64,000 bases of DNA from Oscillospiraceae bacterium (GTDB lineage: Bacteria; Bacillota; Clostridia; Oscillospirales; Oscillospiraceae): positions 1 to 64,000 of the forward strand of contig JAEEZZ010000025.1 in NCBI GenBank assembly GCA_016292255.1. Direction: 5' to 3'. The notes beneath the pieces were generated by a model. That model did not search any database. It was not told the origin of the DNA and saw only the letters and a program-made list of their open reading frames with translations. Numbering within the stretch: position 1 is the first letter of the stretch; every line of letters begins with the position of its first letter. The position numbers were made by a program, and so were the translations under genes. Shown piece by piece: positions 10,309-18,298 of this stretch.

Positions 10309-11196
10309 ATGCCGAACGGAATACTGATCGTAGACAAGCCCGCGGGCTGGACGTCTCAGGACGTGGCGGCCAAGCTGCGGGGGGTCTATCATGAAAAACG
10401 GGTGGGCCACGGGGGCACCCTGGATCCCATGGCCACCGGGGTGCTGCCCATCTTCCTGGGCCGGGCCACCCGGGCCGTGCCCTTCTTCGAGCACGCCGAC
10501 AAGGTCTATGAGGCCGTGCTGCAGCTGGGCCTGGTCACCGACACCCAGGACAGCACCGGCCGGGTGCTGGAGGAGCATCCGGTTGACATAACGCAAGATC
10601 AGCTGGAGGCCGTCCTGCCCCGCTTCCGGGGGGAGATCCGGCAGATCCCGCCCATGTACTCCGCCGTGAAGGTAAACGGGCAGAAGCTCTACGCCCTGGC
10701 CCGGAAGGGCCAGGAGGTGGAACGGGAGCCGCGGGAGGTTCATATTTTTGAGTTGACGCTCCTTGATCGGGATAACGCTCAATTCTCAATTCTCAATTCT
10801 CAATTCGCCCTGCGCGTCCACTGCTCCAAGGGTACCTACGTTCGCACCCTGTGCCACGACATCGGCGCGGCCCTGGGCTGCGGGGGCTGCATGGCGGCCC
10901 TGCGGCGGACCCGGGCGGGGCGCTACGGCATCCGGCAGGCCCACCCCCTGGACGAGATCCTGGCGGATCCGGACCCGGAACGCTTCCTGCTGCCCATTGA
11001 CAGTCTCTTTGCCGACCGGCCCCGCTGCACCATCAACGAGGCGGGGGAGAAAAAGCTCCGCAACGGCGCCAGCCTCCGCACCGGCAAGCTGGCCGACGGG
11101 GAATACCGGGTCTACGGCCCCGGTGGGGACTTCCTGGCCCTCTGCGCCGTAAGCCGGGGAGAGCTCAGCACGATCAAGAGCTTTTTTGAGGTTTGA
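10309..11196 (+). CDS. truB: tRNA pseudouridine-55 synthase TruB
   Basis: Isomerises U55 to pseudouridine in the T-loop of tRNAs. The 295-residue product begins GILIVDKPAGWTSQDV and has the catalytic aspartate in GHGGTLDPMATGVLP (Asp39). It continues with RFRGEIRQIPPMYSAVKVNG and LRVHCSKGTYVRTLCHDIG, then a C-terminal PUA-like part. Translation starts after ACAAGGAG. A 28-bp tandem repeat (four TCAATTC heptamers) is embedded in the coding sequence around residues 157-166, giving AQFSILNSQF just before the conserved ALRVHCSKGTY strand. Copy-number change would shift the frame. Confidence 0.95.
   Translation: MPNGILIVDKPAGWTSQDVAAKLRGVYHEKRVGHGGTLDPMATGVLPIFLGRATRAVPFFEHADKVYEAVLQLGLVTDTQDSTGRVLEEHPVDITQDQLEAVLPRFRGEIRQIPPMYSAVKVNGQKLYALARKGQEVEREPREVHIFELTLLDRDNAQFSILNSQFALRVHCSKGTYVRTLCHDIGAALGCGGCMAALRRTRAGRYGIRQAHPLDEILADPDPERFLLPIDSLFADRPRCTINEAGEKKLRNGASLRTGKLADGEYRVYGPGGDFLALCAVSRGELSTIKSFFEV
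10779..10806. repeat. Four tandem TCAATTC heptamers within truB
   Basis: Four perfect, head-to-tail copies of TCAATTC lie inside the truB reading frame. The unit matches the sequence class of the intergenic arrays in this window, and it resembles the short tandemly repeated heptamers known from filamentous cyanobacteria. Confidence 0.9.
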
Positions 11197-11203
11197 ACGA
11201 AAG

Positions 11204-11225
11204 GCAGGCAGATTGCCTGCGCTAC
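11204..11225. repeat. Palindrome GCAGGCA/TGCCTGC with GCTAC end
   Basis: GCAGGCA-GAT-TGCCTGC followed by GCTAC lies in the 51-bp gap between truB and ribF. It matches the form of the other CTAC-ended palindromes. Confidence 0.6.
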
Positions 11226-11247
11226 ACTTACGCATTGAGGACGAGTT

Positions 11248-12186
11248 ATGCAATCTGTTATCGCGCTCGGCTTTTTTGACGGTGTCCACCTGGGCCACGG
11301 GGATCTGCTGTCCCAGACGGCGGCCCTGGCCGCGGAAAAGGGCTGCCGCTCTCTTGCCTTGACCTTTGACCGGAGCCCCGGCAAGGACGGGCGGCTGCTG
11401 ACCGCCGTGGCCGACCGGGTCCGGCTCATGCAGAGCCTCTACGGCCTGGACGGGGTCGTGGTGCTGCCCTTTACCGAGGAATTCATGCACCGCCGCTGGG
11501 ACGATTTCCTGGAGGGTCTGGTGCGGGACTACGGGGCCGCCCATCTGGTCTGCGGCTGGGACTACCGCTTCGGCTACCTGGGCCAGGGGACTCCCGCCCT
11601 GCTGCAGGAATGGTGCCGCGCCCGCGGCCTGGGCTGCCACGTGGCGGAAAAGCGCGTCATCGACGGGATCACCGTCTCCGCCACCCATCTGAAAACGCTG
11701 ATCGAGGCCGGGGACGTGGAGACCGCCGCCCGCTTCTACGGCCACCCCCACACCCTCTCCGGCACCGTGCGGCCCGGAAAGCACCTGGGGCACACCCTGG
11801 GCTTCCCCACGGCCAATCTGCTGCCCGATCCCGAGCTTGTCCTGCCCAAGGATGGGGTCTACGCGGTGATTGGGTATGTGCCGGTGCAGGGCGGGAGCGG
11901 ACAAGCAATGCTTGTCCCTACAGAGCGGAAAAAATACGTGGGCGTCTGCAACGTGGGAACCAACCCCACGGTAGGCGGCAGACAGCGCACCGTAGAGACC
12001 TGGCTCTCCGGCTTTGCGGGGGAGCTCTACGGCCGGGAGCTGACAGTGGATTTCTATCACCGTCTGCGGGACGAGATCAAGTTTCCCTCCGTGGACGCAC
12101 TGAAAGAGGAGATATACAAAAACCAGGCCCAGGCAGAGGCTTATTTTCGGACAAATCATGCGCTACGAAAGGAGATTGCCCCATGA
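11248..12186 (+). CDS. ribF: Bifunctional riboflavin kinase/FAD synthetase
   Basis: Converts riboflavin to FMN and FMN to FAD. The 312-residue product has the N-terminal nucleotidyltransferase domain with GFFDGVHLGH at residues about 8-17 and the C-terminal kinase domain with GHTLGFPTANL near 190 and VCNVGTNPTVGG near 234. A segment at about residues 213-228 (VQGGSGQAMLVPTERKK) is extra relative to the family. It is encoded by a palindrome (11893-11921) inserted between the VYAVIGYV strand and the KYVGVCNVGTNPT strand. The final TGA overlaps the ATG of the downstream reductase (ATGA). Confidence 0.94.
   Translation: MQSVIALGFFDGVHLGHGDLLSQTAALAAEKGCRSLALTFDRSPGKDGRLLTAVADRVRLMQSLYGLDGVVVLPFTEEFMHRRWDDFLEGLVRDYGAAHLVCGWDYRFGYLGQGTPALLQEWCRARGLGCHVAEKRVIDGITVSATHLKTLIEAGDVETAARFYGHPHTLSGTVRPGKHLGHTLGFPTANLLPDPELVLPKDGVYAVIGYVPVQGGSGQAMLVPTERKKYVGVCNVGTNPTVGGRQRTVETWLSGFAGELYGRELTVDFYHRLRDEIKFPSVDALKEEIYKNQAQAEAYFRTNHALRKEIAP
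11893..11921. repeat. Palindrome inserted in frame inside ribF
   Basis: GGACAAGCA-ATGCTTGTCC (11899-11917) followed by CTAC lies within the ribF kinase domain, between two conserved strands. Confidence 0.7.
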
Positions 12187-13319
12187 ACAACCCGTTTTTC
12201 CCGGAGATCCATGGCAAATTCGGCTTCGGCTGTATGCGTTTCCCCAAGCTTGGCGAGGAGATCGACCAGGAGCAGGTCTGCCGGATGGTGGACGCGTTTC
12301 TGGCCTCCGGTCTGAACTACTTTGACACCGCCCACGGCTATCACAGCGGGCTCAGCGAGACCACCCTCAAGGCCTGTCTCAGCTCCCGCTATCCCCGCGA
12401 CCGCTATCTGCTGACGGACAAGCTCACCGGCTCCTATTTCACCACCGAGGCGGAGATCCGCCCCCTCTTTGAGAGCCAGCTTGCAGCCTGCGGCGTGGAT
12501 TACTTCGACTTCTATCTGATGCACGCCCAAAACGCCCGCAACTTTGAGCAGTTCAAGGCCTGCCGGGCCTATGAGACCGCCTTCCAGCTCAAGGCCGAGG
12601 GCAAGATCCGCCATGTGGGTCTTTCCTTCCACGACACGGCGGAGGTCCTGGACAAGATCCTCAACACCTACCCCCAGGTCGAGGCGGTGCAGATCCAATT
12701 CAACTACCTGGACGACGGCGACCTGGCCGTGGATTCCCGCCGGGTCTACGAGACCTGTGTGAAGCACGGCAAGCCCGTCATCATCATGGAGCCCATCAAG
12801 GGCGGCACGCTGACGAATCTGCCCGAGGAATGCATGGCCTTCTGCCGGGAGCTGGGCAAGTCCCCCGCGGAGCTGGCCCTGCGCTACGCCGCCGGGCCGG
12901 AGCAGGTGTTCATGGTGCTCTCCGGCATGAGCAGCATCCAGCAGATGGAGGAAAACCTCAGCTTTATGGTGGAGCCCCAGCCGCTGAACCGGGCCGAGGC
13001 TGCCGCTGTGGACAAGATCCGCGGCCATTTACGCAGCATGAAACTCATCGGCTGCACCGGCTGCCGTTACTGCGTGGACGGCTGCCCCATGGGGATCCTG
13101 ATCCCCGATCTGTTCCACACCCTGGACTTCCGCAGCGAAAAGCACGACTGGAACCAGGATCGCTACTACCGCACCGTGCTGACTGCGGAGCACGGAAAGG
13201 CCTCCGACTGCCTGGGCTGCGGCGCCTGCGAGGGCGTATGCCCCCAGAATCTGCCCATCCGGGACTATCTGGCCCAGATCGCGGAGAAGTTCGAGAACCA
13301 GGAAGATGACGACGATTGA
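12183..13319 (+). CDS. Aldo/keto reductase with C-terminal 4Fe-4S domain
   Basis: The 378-residue product has an N-terminal aldo/keto reductase barrel: FGFGCMRFP, FDTAHGYHSGLSE with the catalytic Asp/Tyr region near residues 41-52, LTDKLTG with the catalytic Lys, DFYLMHAQN, IRHVGLSFHD and IMEPIKGG. A C-terminal ferredoxin-like part carries two cysteine clusters, CTGCRYCVDGCPMGI and CLGCGACEGVCPQNL, able to bind two 4Fe-4S clusters. This architecture is common in anaerobes and probably couples NAD(P)H and ferredoxin-type electrons; the substrate cannot be told. Start 12183 overlaps the ribF stop and follows AAAGGAG, so it extends the ribF transcript. Confidence 0.9.
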   Translation: MNNPFFPEIHGKFGFGCMRFPKLGEEIDQEQVCRMVDAFLASGLNYFDTAHGYHSGLSETTLKACLSSRYPRDRYLLTDKLTGSYFTTEAEIRPLFESQLAACGVDYFDFYLMHAQNARNFEQFKACRAYETAFQLKAEGKIRHVGLSFHDTAEVLDKILNTYPQVEAVQIQFNYLDDGDLAVDSRRVYETCVKHGKPVIIMEPIKGGTLTNLPEECMAFCRELGKSPAELALRYAAGPEQVFMVLSGMSSIQQMEENLSFMVEPQPLNRAEAAAVDKIRGHLRSMKLIGCTGCRYCVDGCPMGILIPDLFHTLDFRSEKHDWNQDRYYRTVLTAEHGKASDCLGCGACEGVCPQNLPIRDYLAQIAEKFENQEDDDD

Positions 13320-13352
13320 TCTTTCCCCACAAATAAACAGGAGGAACCAGAG

Positions 13353-14231
13353 ATGAAAGAACTGAAGCAAGGCTTTTTTACCGGCGAGCGCGCCCTGTTC
13401 GGCGAGCACGATCTGCGGGTGGTGGACTCCGTCTTTGACGCGGGCGAATCTCCCCTGAAGGAATGTCACGATCTGGAGCTGCGGGGCGACCTGTTCCGCT
13501 GGAAGTACCCCCTGTGGTACTGCAAGAACGTGGACGTGGAGGGCTGCACCTGGTTTGAGATGGCCCGGGCCGGCGTCTGGTACACCGACAACATCCGGGT
13601 CAAAAACGCTGTGATCCAGGCCCCCAAGAACTTCCGCCGCTGCAACGGCCTCACCCTGGAGGACGTGGCCTTCACCAACCCCACCGAGACCATCTGGGCC
13701 TGCAAAAACGTGAAGATGAAGAACGTCAGCGCCGCCGGGGCTCCCTACTTCTGCATGAACAGCGAGAACCTGGAGATCGACGGGCTGACCCTGGACGGCA
13801 ACTACTCCTTTGACGGGGCCAAGAACGTGGTGATCCGCAACTCCCGGATGCTGACCAAGGACGCCTTCTGGAACACGGAGAACGTCACGGTCTACGACTC
13901 CTTTATCTCCGGGGAGTACCTGGGCTGGAACGCCAAGAATCTGACCCTGGTGAACTGCACCATTGAGAGCCTGCAGGGAATGTGCTACATCGAGAATCTG
14001 AAAATGGTCAACTGCAAGCTGATCCACACCACCCTGGCCTTTGAGTATTCCAGCGTGGAGGCGGAGATCAGCTCCAGGATCGACAGCGTGCTCAACCCCA
14101 GCTCCGGCACCATCAGCGCCCCCGCCATCGGGGAGCTGATTATGGAGAAGGACTTCATCGATCCCGGCAAGACCCGGATCGTCTGCAAGGACATTGCCGA
14201 AAGCTTCGAGCACCCGGAGTGGAGACGCTGA
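13353..14231 (+). CDS. DUF3737 family protein
   Basis: The 292-residue product matches the DUF3737 family by its start KELKQGFFTGERALFGEHDLRVVDSVFDAGESPLKE and its repetitive build. Its short strands contain recurring KN(V/L)xxxN patterns such as CKNVDVEG, AKNVVIRNS, TENVTVYDS and AKNLTLVNC, which predict a right-handed parallel beta-helix. It has no signal peptide or membrane segment, so it is expected in the cytoplasm. The biochemical role of the family is not known to me. It follows the Fe-S reductase by 33 bp with a CAGGAGG ribosome binding site, and precedes a C-S lyase. Co-transcription with the upstream genes is likely. Confidence 0.88.
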   Translation: MKELKQGFFTGERALFGEHDLRVVDSVFDAGESPLKECHDLELRGDLFRWKYPLWYCKNVDVEGCTWFEMARAGVWYTDNIRVKNAVIQAPKNFRRCNGLTLEDVAFTNPTETIWACKNVKMKNVSAAGAPYFCMNSENLEIDGLTLDGNYSFDGAKNVVIRNSRMLTKDAFWNTENVTVYDSFISGEYLGWNAKNLTLVNCTIESLQGMCYIENLKMVNCKLIHTTLAFEYSSVEAEISSRIDSVLNPSSGTISAPAIGELIMEKDFIDPGKTRIVCKDIAESFEHPEWRR

Positions 14232-14330
14232 CTTGAATTGAAAATTGAGAATTGAAAGTTTTCAGAGTTTTTCAAATTGCAATTTGAAAAACACATTCAT
14301 TTTCAACTTTTCACTTTCAACTTTCAACTG
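14232..14330. repeat. Inverted short-tandem-array element between DUF3737 gene and patB
   Basis: A left run of TTGAATTG/TTGAAAAT-type units starts right after the DUF3737 TGA. A 26-bp palindrome (14267-14292) identical to 4901-4926 forms the centre, and an inverted TTTCAAC run forms the right side (14295-14330). Confidence 0.8.
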
Positions 14331-14341
14331 ACAAGGAGGCC

Positions 14342-15502
14342 ATGATGCAACGCTACAACTTTGACAATCCTCCCTCCCGGCGGGGAAGTCTGTGCTATAA
14401 GTGGGACTGCGGTCCCGATGAGCTGCCCATGTGGATCGCGGACATGGATTTCGAGGCCGCCCCGGAGATCCGGGCCGCCCTACAAAAGCGGCTGGATCAC
14501 GGCATCTTCGGCTACGACGACATGGGCCCGGATTGGTACGAGGCCTACATGGGCTGGTGGCGGGAGCGCCACGGGCTGACCATGGAGCGGGAAAATCTGA
14601 TCTTCTCCACCGGCGTGGTGGCCTCCATTTCCTCCCTGGTGCGGAAGCTCACCACCCCCAACGAAAACGTGCTGATCCAGACCCCGGTGTACAACATCTT
14701 CTTCAACTCCATTGTGAACAACGGGGCCCGGGTGCTGGAAAGCCCGCTGATCCGGGAGGGCGAGGGCTGGGCCATCGACTTTGCAGATCTGGAAGCCAAG
14801 CTGGCGGATCCCCAGACCACGCTGATGATCCTCTGCAACCCCCACAACCCTGTGGGACGGATCTGGACCCGGGCGGAGCTGGCCCGGATCGGCGCCCTGT
14901 GCCAAAAGCACCACGTTACGGTGATCTCCGATGAGATCCACTGCGATCTCACCGCCCCCGGCCTGAGCTATCAGCCCTTCGCCGCCGTGGACGAGGTCTG
15001 CCGGGCCGTTTCTATCACCTGCATCGCCCCCACCAAGACCTTCAACCTGGCCGGGATGCACAGCTCCGCCGTCTACGCGGCGGACCCGGTGCTGCGGCAC
15101 AAGGCCTGGCGGGCCCTGAACACCGACGAGGTAGCGGAGCCCAACAGCTTCGCCGCCCCTGCCGCCATCGCGGCCTTCACGCAAGGCGGGCCTTGGCTGG
15201 ATGCGGCCCGGGACTACATCTGGGCAAACAAGGCGCTGGTGAAGGACTTTGCAGATCGGGAGCTGCCCGGGGTCAAGCTGACCGTCAGCCAGGCCACCTA
15301 CCTGCTCTGGGTGGACGTGTCCGCTCTGACGGAGAACGTGCAGGACTTCACCCACCGGCTTCGGGCCGAGACGGGCCTCTGGGTCACCCCCGGCACCGCC
15401 TACGGCAAGGCCGGCGAGGGCTTCTTCCGGCTGAACGTGGCCTGTCCCCGCGCCACCGTGGAGGACGCTCTGGGGCGCTTGCAGCGCTTTCTGCGGGGAT
15501 AA
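14342..15502 (+). CDS. PatB/MalY-type PLP-dependent C-S lyase (aminotransferase class I/II)
   Basis: Fold-type I PLP enzyme of the MalY/PatB group, which cleaves cystathionine or other cysteine S-conjugates to thiol, pyruvate and ammonia. The 386-residue product has the group signature near the start (WDCGPDELPMWIADMDF), GIFGYDDMG, the ICNPHNPVGRIW substrate/PLP block and the Schiff-base lysine in TKTFNLAGMHSS near residue 233. The AAGGAGG is only 2 nt from the ATG at 14342 but 5 nt from the ATG at 14345, so the real start may be the second. It ends at a bidirectional terminator. Confidence 0.9.
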   Translation: MMQRYNFDNPPSRRGSLCYKWDCGPDELPMWIADMDFEAAPEIRAALQKRLDHGIFGYDDMGPDWYEAYMGWWRERHGLTMERENLIFSTGVVASISSLVRKLTTPNENVLIQTPVYNIFFNSIVNNGARVLESPLIREGEGWAIDFADLEAKLADPQTTLMILCNPHNPVGRIWTRAELARIGALCQKHHVTVISDEIHCDLTAPGLSYQPFAAVDEVCRAVSITCIAPTKTFNLAGMHSSAVYAADPVLRHKAWRALNTDEVAEPNSFAAPAAIAAFTQGGPWLDAARDYIWANKALVKDFADRELPGVKLTVSQATYLLWVDVSALTENVQDFTHRLRAETGLWVTPGTAYGKAGEGFFRLNVACPRATVEDALGRLQRFLRG

Positions 15503-15506
15503 AAAA

Positions 15507-15543
15507 CAGCGAGGATGTGAACCGCATCCTCGCTGCTATTTTA
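15507..15543. terminator. Bidirectional terminator between patB and ABC permease
   Basis: An 11-bp stem CAGCGAGGATG/CATCCTCGCTG (15507-15517 with 15525-15535) has CTATTTTATT on the right and AAAAAA on the left. Confidence 0.85.
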
Positions 15544-16344
15544 TTATGCCAAATTCAGGTGCTTCTTGGTCATGAACCAGGTCAGGAAGTAGTAGACCCC
15601 GCCGAAGAATGTGAGCTGGGCCATGGAAAACCAGAGCATGGTGGAGGGGATGGTGTTTACCGCGTCCATCTCCATGGCAAGGGAGCCCGTTGTGGAATAC
15701 TCGGCGGCAATGACGGCCACCATGACGACGGAGCTGATCAGCTGCTGGGCGAAGTACAGGACGAAGAAGAACAGGACGCTCTTGCCGGTCTTGCCGGTGG
15801 CGAAGCTGTGGCCGATGGAAATGGCCGCAGAGATCATCAGGATCGTCACCAGGATCCCCATGCCGAGGATGCAGCCCAGGCGAAGCAGCATGGAGCCGGT
15901 GTCAATCCCCACCTGGTTGAGGATCGCACTGAGGTTGAGGCCCATGGCCTTGTATGAATTCACCCCCAGGGTGGCAATGCGAACGCCCAGGTAAACCGCA
16001 CCGAAGGACAGCAGCACCGCCACGAAGCTCACCAGCAGGTGGCTCAGCAGGATGGTGCTGACGTTGACGGGCAGGGTGTGAGTCAGATAGCCCTCGTCGC
16101 TGTGGACGGACTTCGCGAAGCGGACCATCATCAGGATCATAGTGGTGACCACCATCGCGGCGCAGCTCAGGAAGAAGGTCCCGATCAGGAAGACGGCGAT
16201 GACGTTGGTGACCGGAGAATCCACGGTATCCACCAGCCAGATGGAGCCCCGGGCCAGCAGGGACATGGCCAGCAGGCCCAGCAGCAGGGGCAGCATGGCC
16301 CGGGCCGCGGCGTGAGATTCGTGCTTTACCAATTTCAGAAACAT
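15544..16344 (-). CDS. ABC transporter permease (ABC-2-like membrane protein)
   Basis: The 266-residue product has about six hydrophobic segments and a family-like motif between the first pairs, KSVHSDEGYLTHTLPV. That motif is typical of permeases paired with YtrA-type regulators in clostridia. It is presumed to form the membrane part of an exporter with the ATPase encoded just upstream, whose end overlaps its start by 10 bp. The substrate is unknown; related systems respond to cell-envelope stress or antibiotics. It is the last gene of a three-gene operon (GntR regulator, ATPase, permease). Confidence 0.82.
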   Translation of the reverse strand: MFLKLVKHESHAAARAMLPLLLGLLAMSLLARGSIWLVDTVDSPVTNVIAVFLIGTFFLSCAAMVVTTMILMMVRFAKSVHSDEGYLTHTLPVNVSTILLSHLLVSFVAVLLSFGAVYLGVRIATLGVNSYKAMGLNLSAILNQVGIDTGSMLLRLGCILGMGILVTILMISAAISIGHSFATGKTGKSVLFFFVLYFAQQLISSVVMVAVIAAEYSTTGSLAMEMDAVNTIPSTMLWFSMAQLTFFGGVYYFLTWFMTKKHLNLA

Positions 16345-17033
16345 TTGAATTCCTCCCTGAACAGGGCGTCCACCGACATACCCATCTGCTCGCGGATTTC
16401 GTCCACGGGGGTATGACGGATGATGTGGCCGCCGTTGATGAATACGACCTCGTCCAAAAGCTGCTCCACGTCCGCGATCAGGTGGGTGGAGATGATGACG
16501 GCAGCGCTGGGGTCGTAGTTGCCGATGATGGTGTTGAGAATGTAGTCCCGGGCAGCCGGGTCCACGCCGCCGATGGGCTCATCCAGCAGGTAGAGCTTCG
16601 CCCGACGGCTCATCACCAGGATCAGCTGCACCTTCTCCCGGGTGCCCTTGGACATTTGCTTGATCCGCTGGGTCTCCGCAATATTCAAATGCTCCAGCAT
16701 TTTCACGGCCCGCTCCCGGTCAAAGTCGGCGTAGAAGTCCTGGAAGTAGTCCAGGATCTGCCGCACGCTCATCCAGTTGGCCAGATAGGTGCGCTCCGGC
16801 AGATAGGAGACGATGGCCTTGGTCTCCACGCCGGGGGCCTTGCCGTCGATCAGGATCCGTCCCTCGGTGGGGGTCAGCAGGCCGTTGGCCAGCTTGATCA
16901 TGGTGGACTTGCCGCTGCCGTTGGGCCCCAGCAGGCCCACGATACGGCCCGGCTCGATGTTTAGATTGATGTGATCCAGGGCCAGGACGGTTCCGTACCG
17001 CTTGGTCAGATTCTCACAGGTAAAAATCGGCAT
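16335..17033 (-). CDS. ABC transporter ATP-binding protein
   Basis: The 232-residue nucleotide-binding subunit has Walker A GPNGSGKST near residues 35-43, Walker B LYLLDEP near 152 and a switch histidine in IISTHL. The signature is unusual: MSKGTREKVQL in place of LSGGQ. This variant is typical of ATPases in YtrB-like exporters. It works with the overlapping permease gene downstream and lies 3 bp after the GntR gene, so the trio is one transcription unit. Confidence 0.93.
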   Translation of the reverse strand: MPIFTCENLTKRYGTVLALDHINLNIEPGRIVGLLGPNGSGKSTMIKLANGLLTPTEGRILIDGKAPGVETKAIVSYLPERTYLANWMSVRQILDYFQDFYADFDRERAVKMLEHLNIAETQRIKQMSKGTREKVQLILVMSRRAKLYLLDEPIGGVDPAARDYILNTIIGNYDPSAAVIISTHLIADVEQLLDEVVFINGGHIIRHTPVDEIREQMGMSVDALFREEFKCF

Positions 17034-17036
17034 TAA

Positions 17037-17411
17037 TCATTCCTCCTCTTTGTGTTCCAGCTTCCGATGAAGCAGCTCTGCGGTCTCCGCTGAGGTAAAT
17101 CCAAGCTCCTGCATACTTTGCAGAAAGCGCTCTGTCTGCATTTCCGCCAGGGCCTCCCGGGCCCGGGCGATCACGGCCTGGTCTTCGGTGACGAAGTGGC
17201 CGGAGGTCCGCTGGCTGTAGATCAGCCCGCCCCGCTCCAGCTCCGTCAGCGCCTTCTGCATGGTGTTGGGGTTGACCCCCGCCTCCTGGGCAAAGACGCG
17301 CACCGAGGGCAGCCGTTCCCCCGGCGGCAGCGCGCCGGATACGATCATCCGCTCTACCCGCTCCATCACCTGGGCGTAGATCGGAGACTCGTTGTGAAAT
17401 TCCCACCGCAT
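17037..17411 (-). CDS. GntR-family transcriptional regulator (YtrA subfamily)
   Basis: Short GntR regulator of 124 residues: an N-terminal winged helix with LPSVRVFAQEAGVNPNTMQKALTELERGGLI (about residues 33-63) and a short helical tail without a large effector domain, as in the YtrA group. Such proteins usually repress their own operon with a downstream ABC exporter, which is the arrangement here. A perfect 9-bp inverted repeat over the promoter is the likely operator. The start follows AGGAGGCG. Confidence 0.92.
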   Translation of the reverse strand: MRWEFHNESPIYAQVMERVERMIVSGALPPGERLPSVRVFAQEAGVNPNTMQKALTELERGGLIYSQRTSGHFVTEDQAVIARAREALAEMQTERFLQSMQELGFTSAETAELLHRKLEHKEEE

Positions 17412-17439
17412 GGCGTCGCCTCCTGTTCTTATTGTGTGG

Positions 17440-17477
17440 TTGTATTATTGTTTTACTGTGTTATTGTTATAATACAA
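17440..17477. promoter_or_regulatory. Putative GntR operator
   Basis: TTGTATTAT (17440-17448) and ATAATACAA (17469-17477) form a perfect 9-bp inverted repeat with a 20-bp spacer. It covers the -10 box of the GntR-ABC operon promoter and the start region, consistent with autorepression. Binding is inferred. Confidence 0.6.
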
Positions 17478-17494
17478 TTTTGGTCATTTGTCAA
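17466..17494 (-). promoter_or_regulatory. Promoter of GntR-ABC operon
   Basis: On the minus strand, TTGACA (17494-17489) and TATAAC (17471-17466) are 17 bp apart. Confidence 0.8.
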
Positions 17495-17501
17495 GCACTA
17501 T

Positions 17502-17540
17502 TTTAAAAAAATAGGGGCCGATGTGGTCATCGGCCCCTAC
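17502..17540 (-). terminator. Terminator of the TetR-ABC operon
   Basis: A perfect 12-bp stem TAGGGGCCGATG/CATCGGCCCCTA (17512-17523 with 17528-17539) is followed on the minus strand by a T-run (A7 at 17505-17511). The stem also has the form of the GTAGGGGC...GCCCCTAC dispersed palindrome, so a repeat may be serving as terminator. Confidence 0.8.
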
Positions 17541-17563
17541 GGGTGAAAGGATTCCGTTCTTTT

Positions 17564-18298
17564 TCAGTTCTTCCGCATCTGGTGCAGGAAGGCCCACACG
17601 GCCACGGACAGCAGACCCAGGGCCCAGGCCAGGACCACCCAGAGGTGGGACAGAGCGCTACTCAGGGTGCCGGCGTAGGCCGCCCGGCCCAGCTCTACCC
17701 CGTGGTAGAAGGGCAGGATGTTGGAAACGGTTTTGAAGAAGCCCCCCACCAGCTCCACATCGAACCAGATCCCGGCGAACCAGCCGGTGAGGTTGGTGAG
17801 CAGCGCGCCGCAGATGCCGCCCACCTGCTTATCCGTCAGCAGGCTGCCGCAGAGCAGGCCGGTTCCGATAAAGATCCAGCCCACCGGAACCGTCGTCAGC
17901 AGGCAGAGCAGAAGCCGCGGCGTCCAGGGCAGGCCCAAAATCACGCCGAAAAGCAGGGTGATGGCGGACTGCGCCAGGGCAATAGGCACCATGGGCAGCG
18001 CGTAGCCCAGGATATAGTCCAGGGGCCGCAGGGGCGTGGTATAGAGCCGGAGCAGCAGGGCGGAGCTGCGATCCCGGGAGATCAGCGTGGCGGAAAACAG
18101 GCTCATAAAGGACAGGCCGAAGACCGCAATGCCCGGGGTCAGCTGATCCAGCGGGAACAGTTCCTTGGGGACATTGGCCTGAATGGCCGTCAGCAGGCCC
18201 AGCAGCACCAGAGGAAAGCCCAGGCCGAAGCAGAGGTTCAGCGGATCCCGCAGGATCTCCTTGGCGTTTCGCTTTGCCAACAGCAATGCACGTTTCAT
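17564..18298 (-). CDS. ABC-2 family transporter permease
   Basis: The 244-residue membrane protein of the ABC-2 type begins with a basic cytoplasmic start (MKRALLLAKRNAKEILRDPLNLCFGLGFPL). About six membrane segments follow, with the family block SRDRSSALLLRLYTTPLRPLDYILGY near residues 75-98. It pairs with the ATPase gene that overlaps it by 4 bp (ATGA) to form an exporter, probably of a drug or lipid. It is the last gene of the TetR-ATPase-permease operon. Confidence 0.9.
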   Translation of the reverse strand: MKRALLLAKRNAKEILRDPLNLCFGLGFPLVLLGLLTAIQANVPKELFPLDQLTPGIAVFGLSFMSLFSATLISRDRSSALLLRLYTTPLRPLDYILGYALPMVPIALAQSAITLLFGVILGLPWTPRLLLCLLTTVPVGWIFIGTGLLCGSLLTDKQVGGICGALLTNLTGWFAGIWFDVELVGGFFKTVSNILPFYHGVELGRAAYAGTLSSALSHLWVVLAWALGLLSVAVWAFLHQMRKN

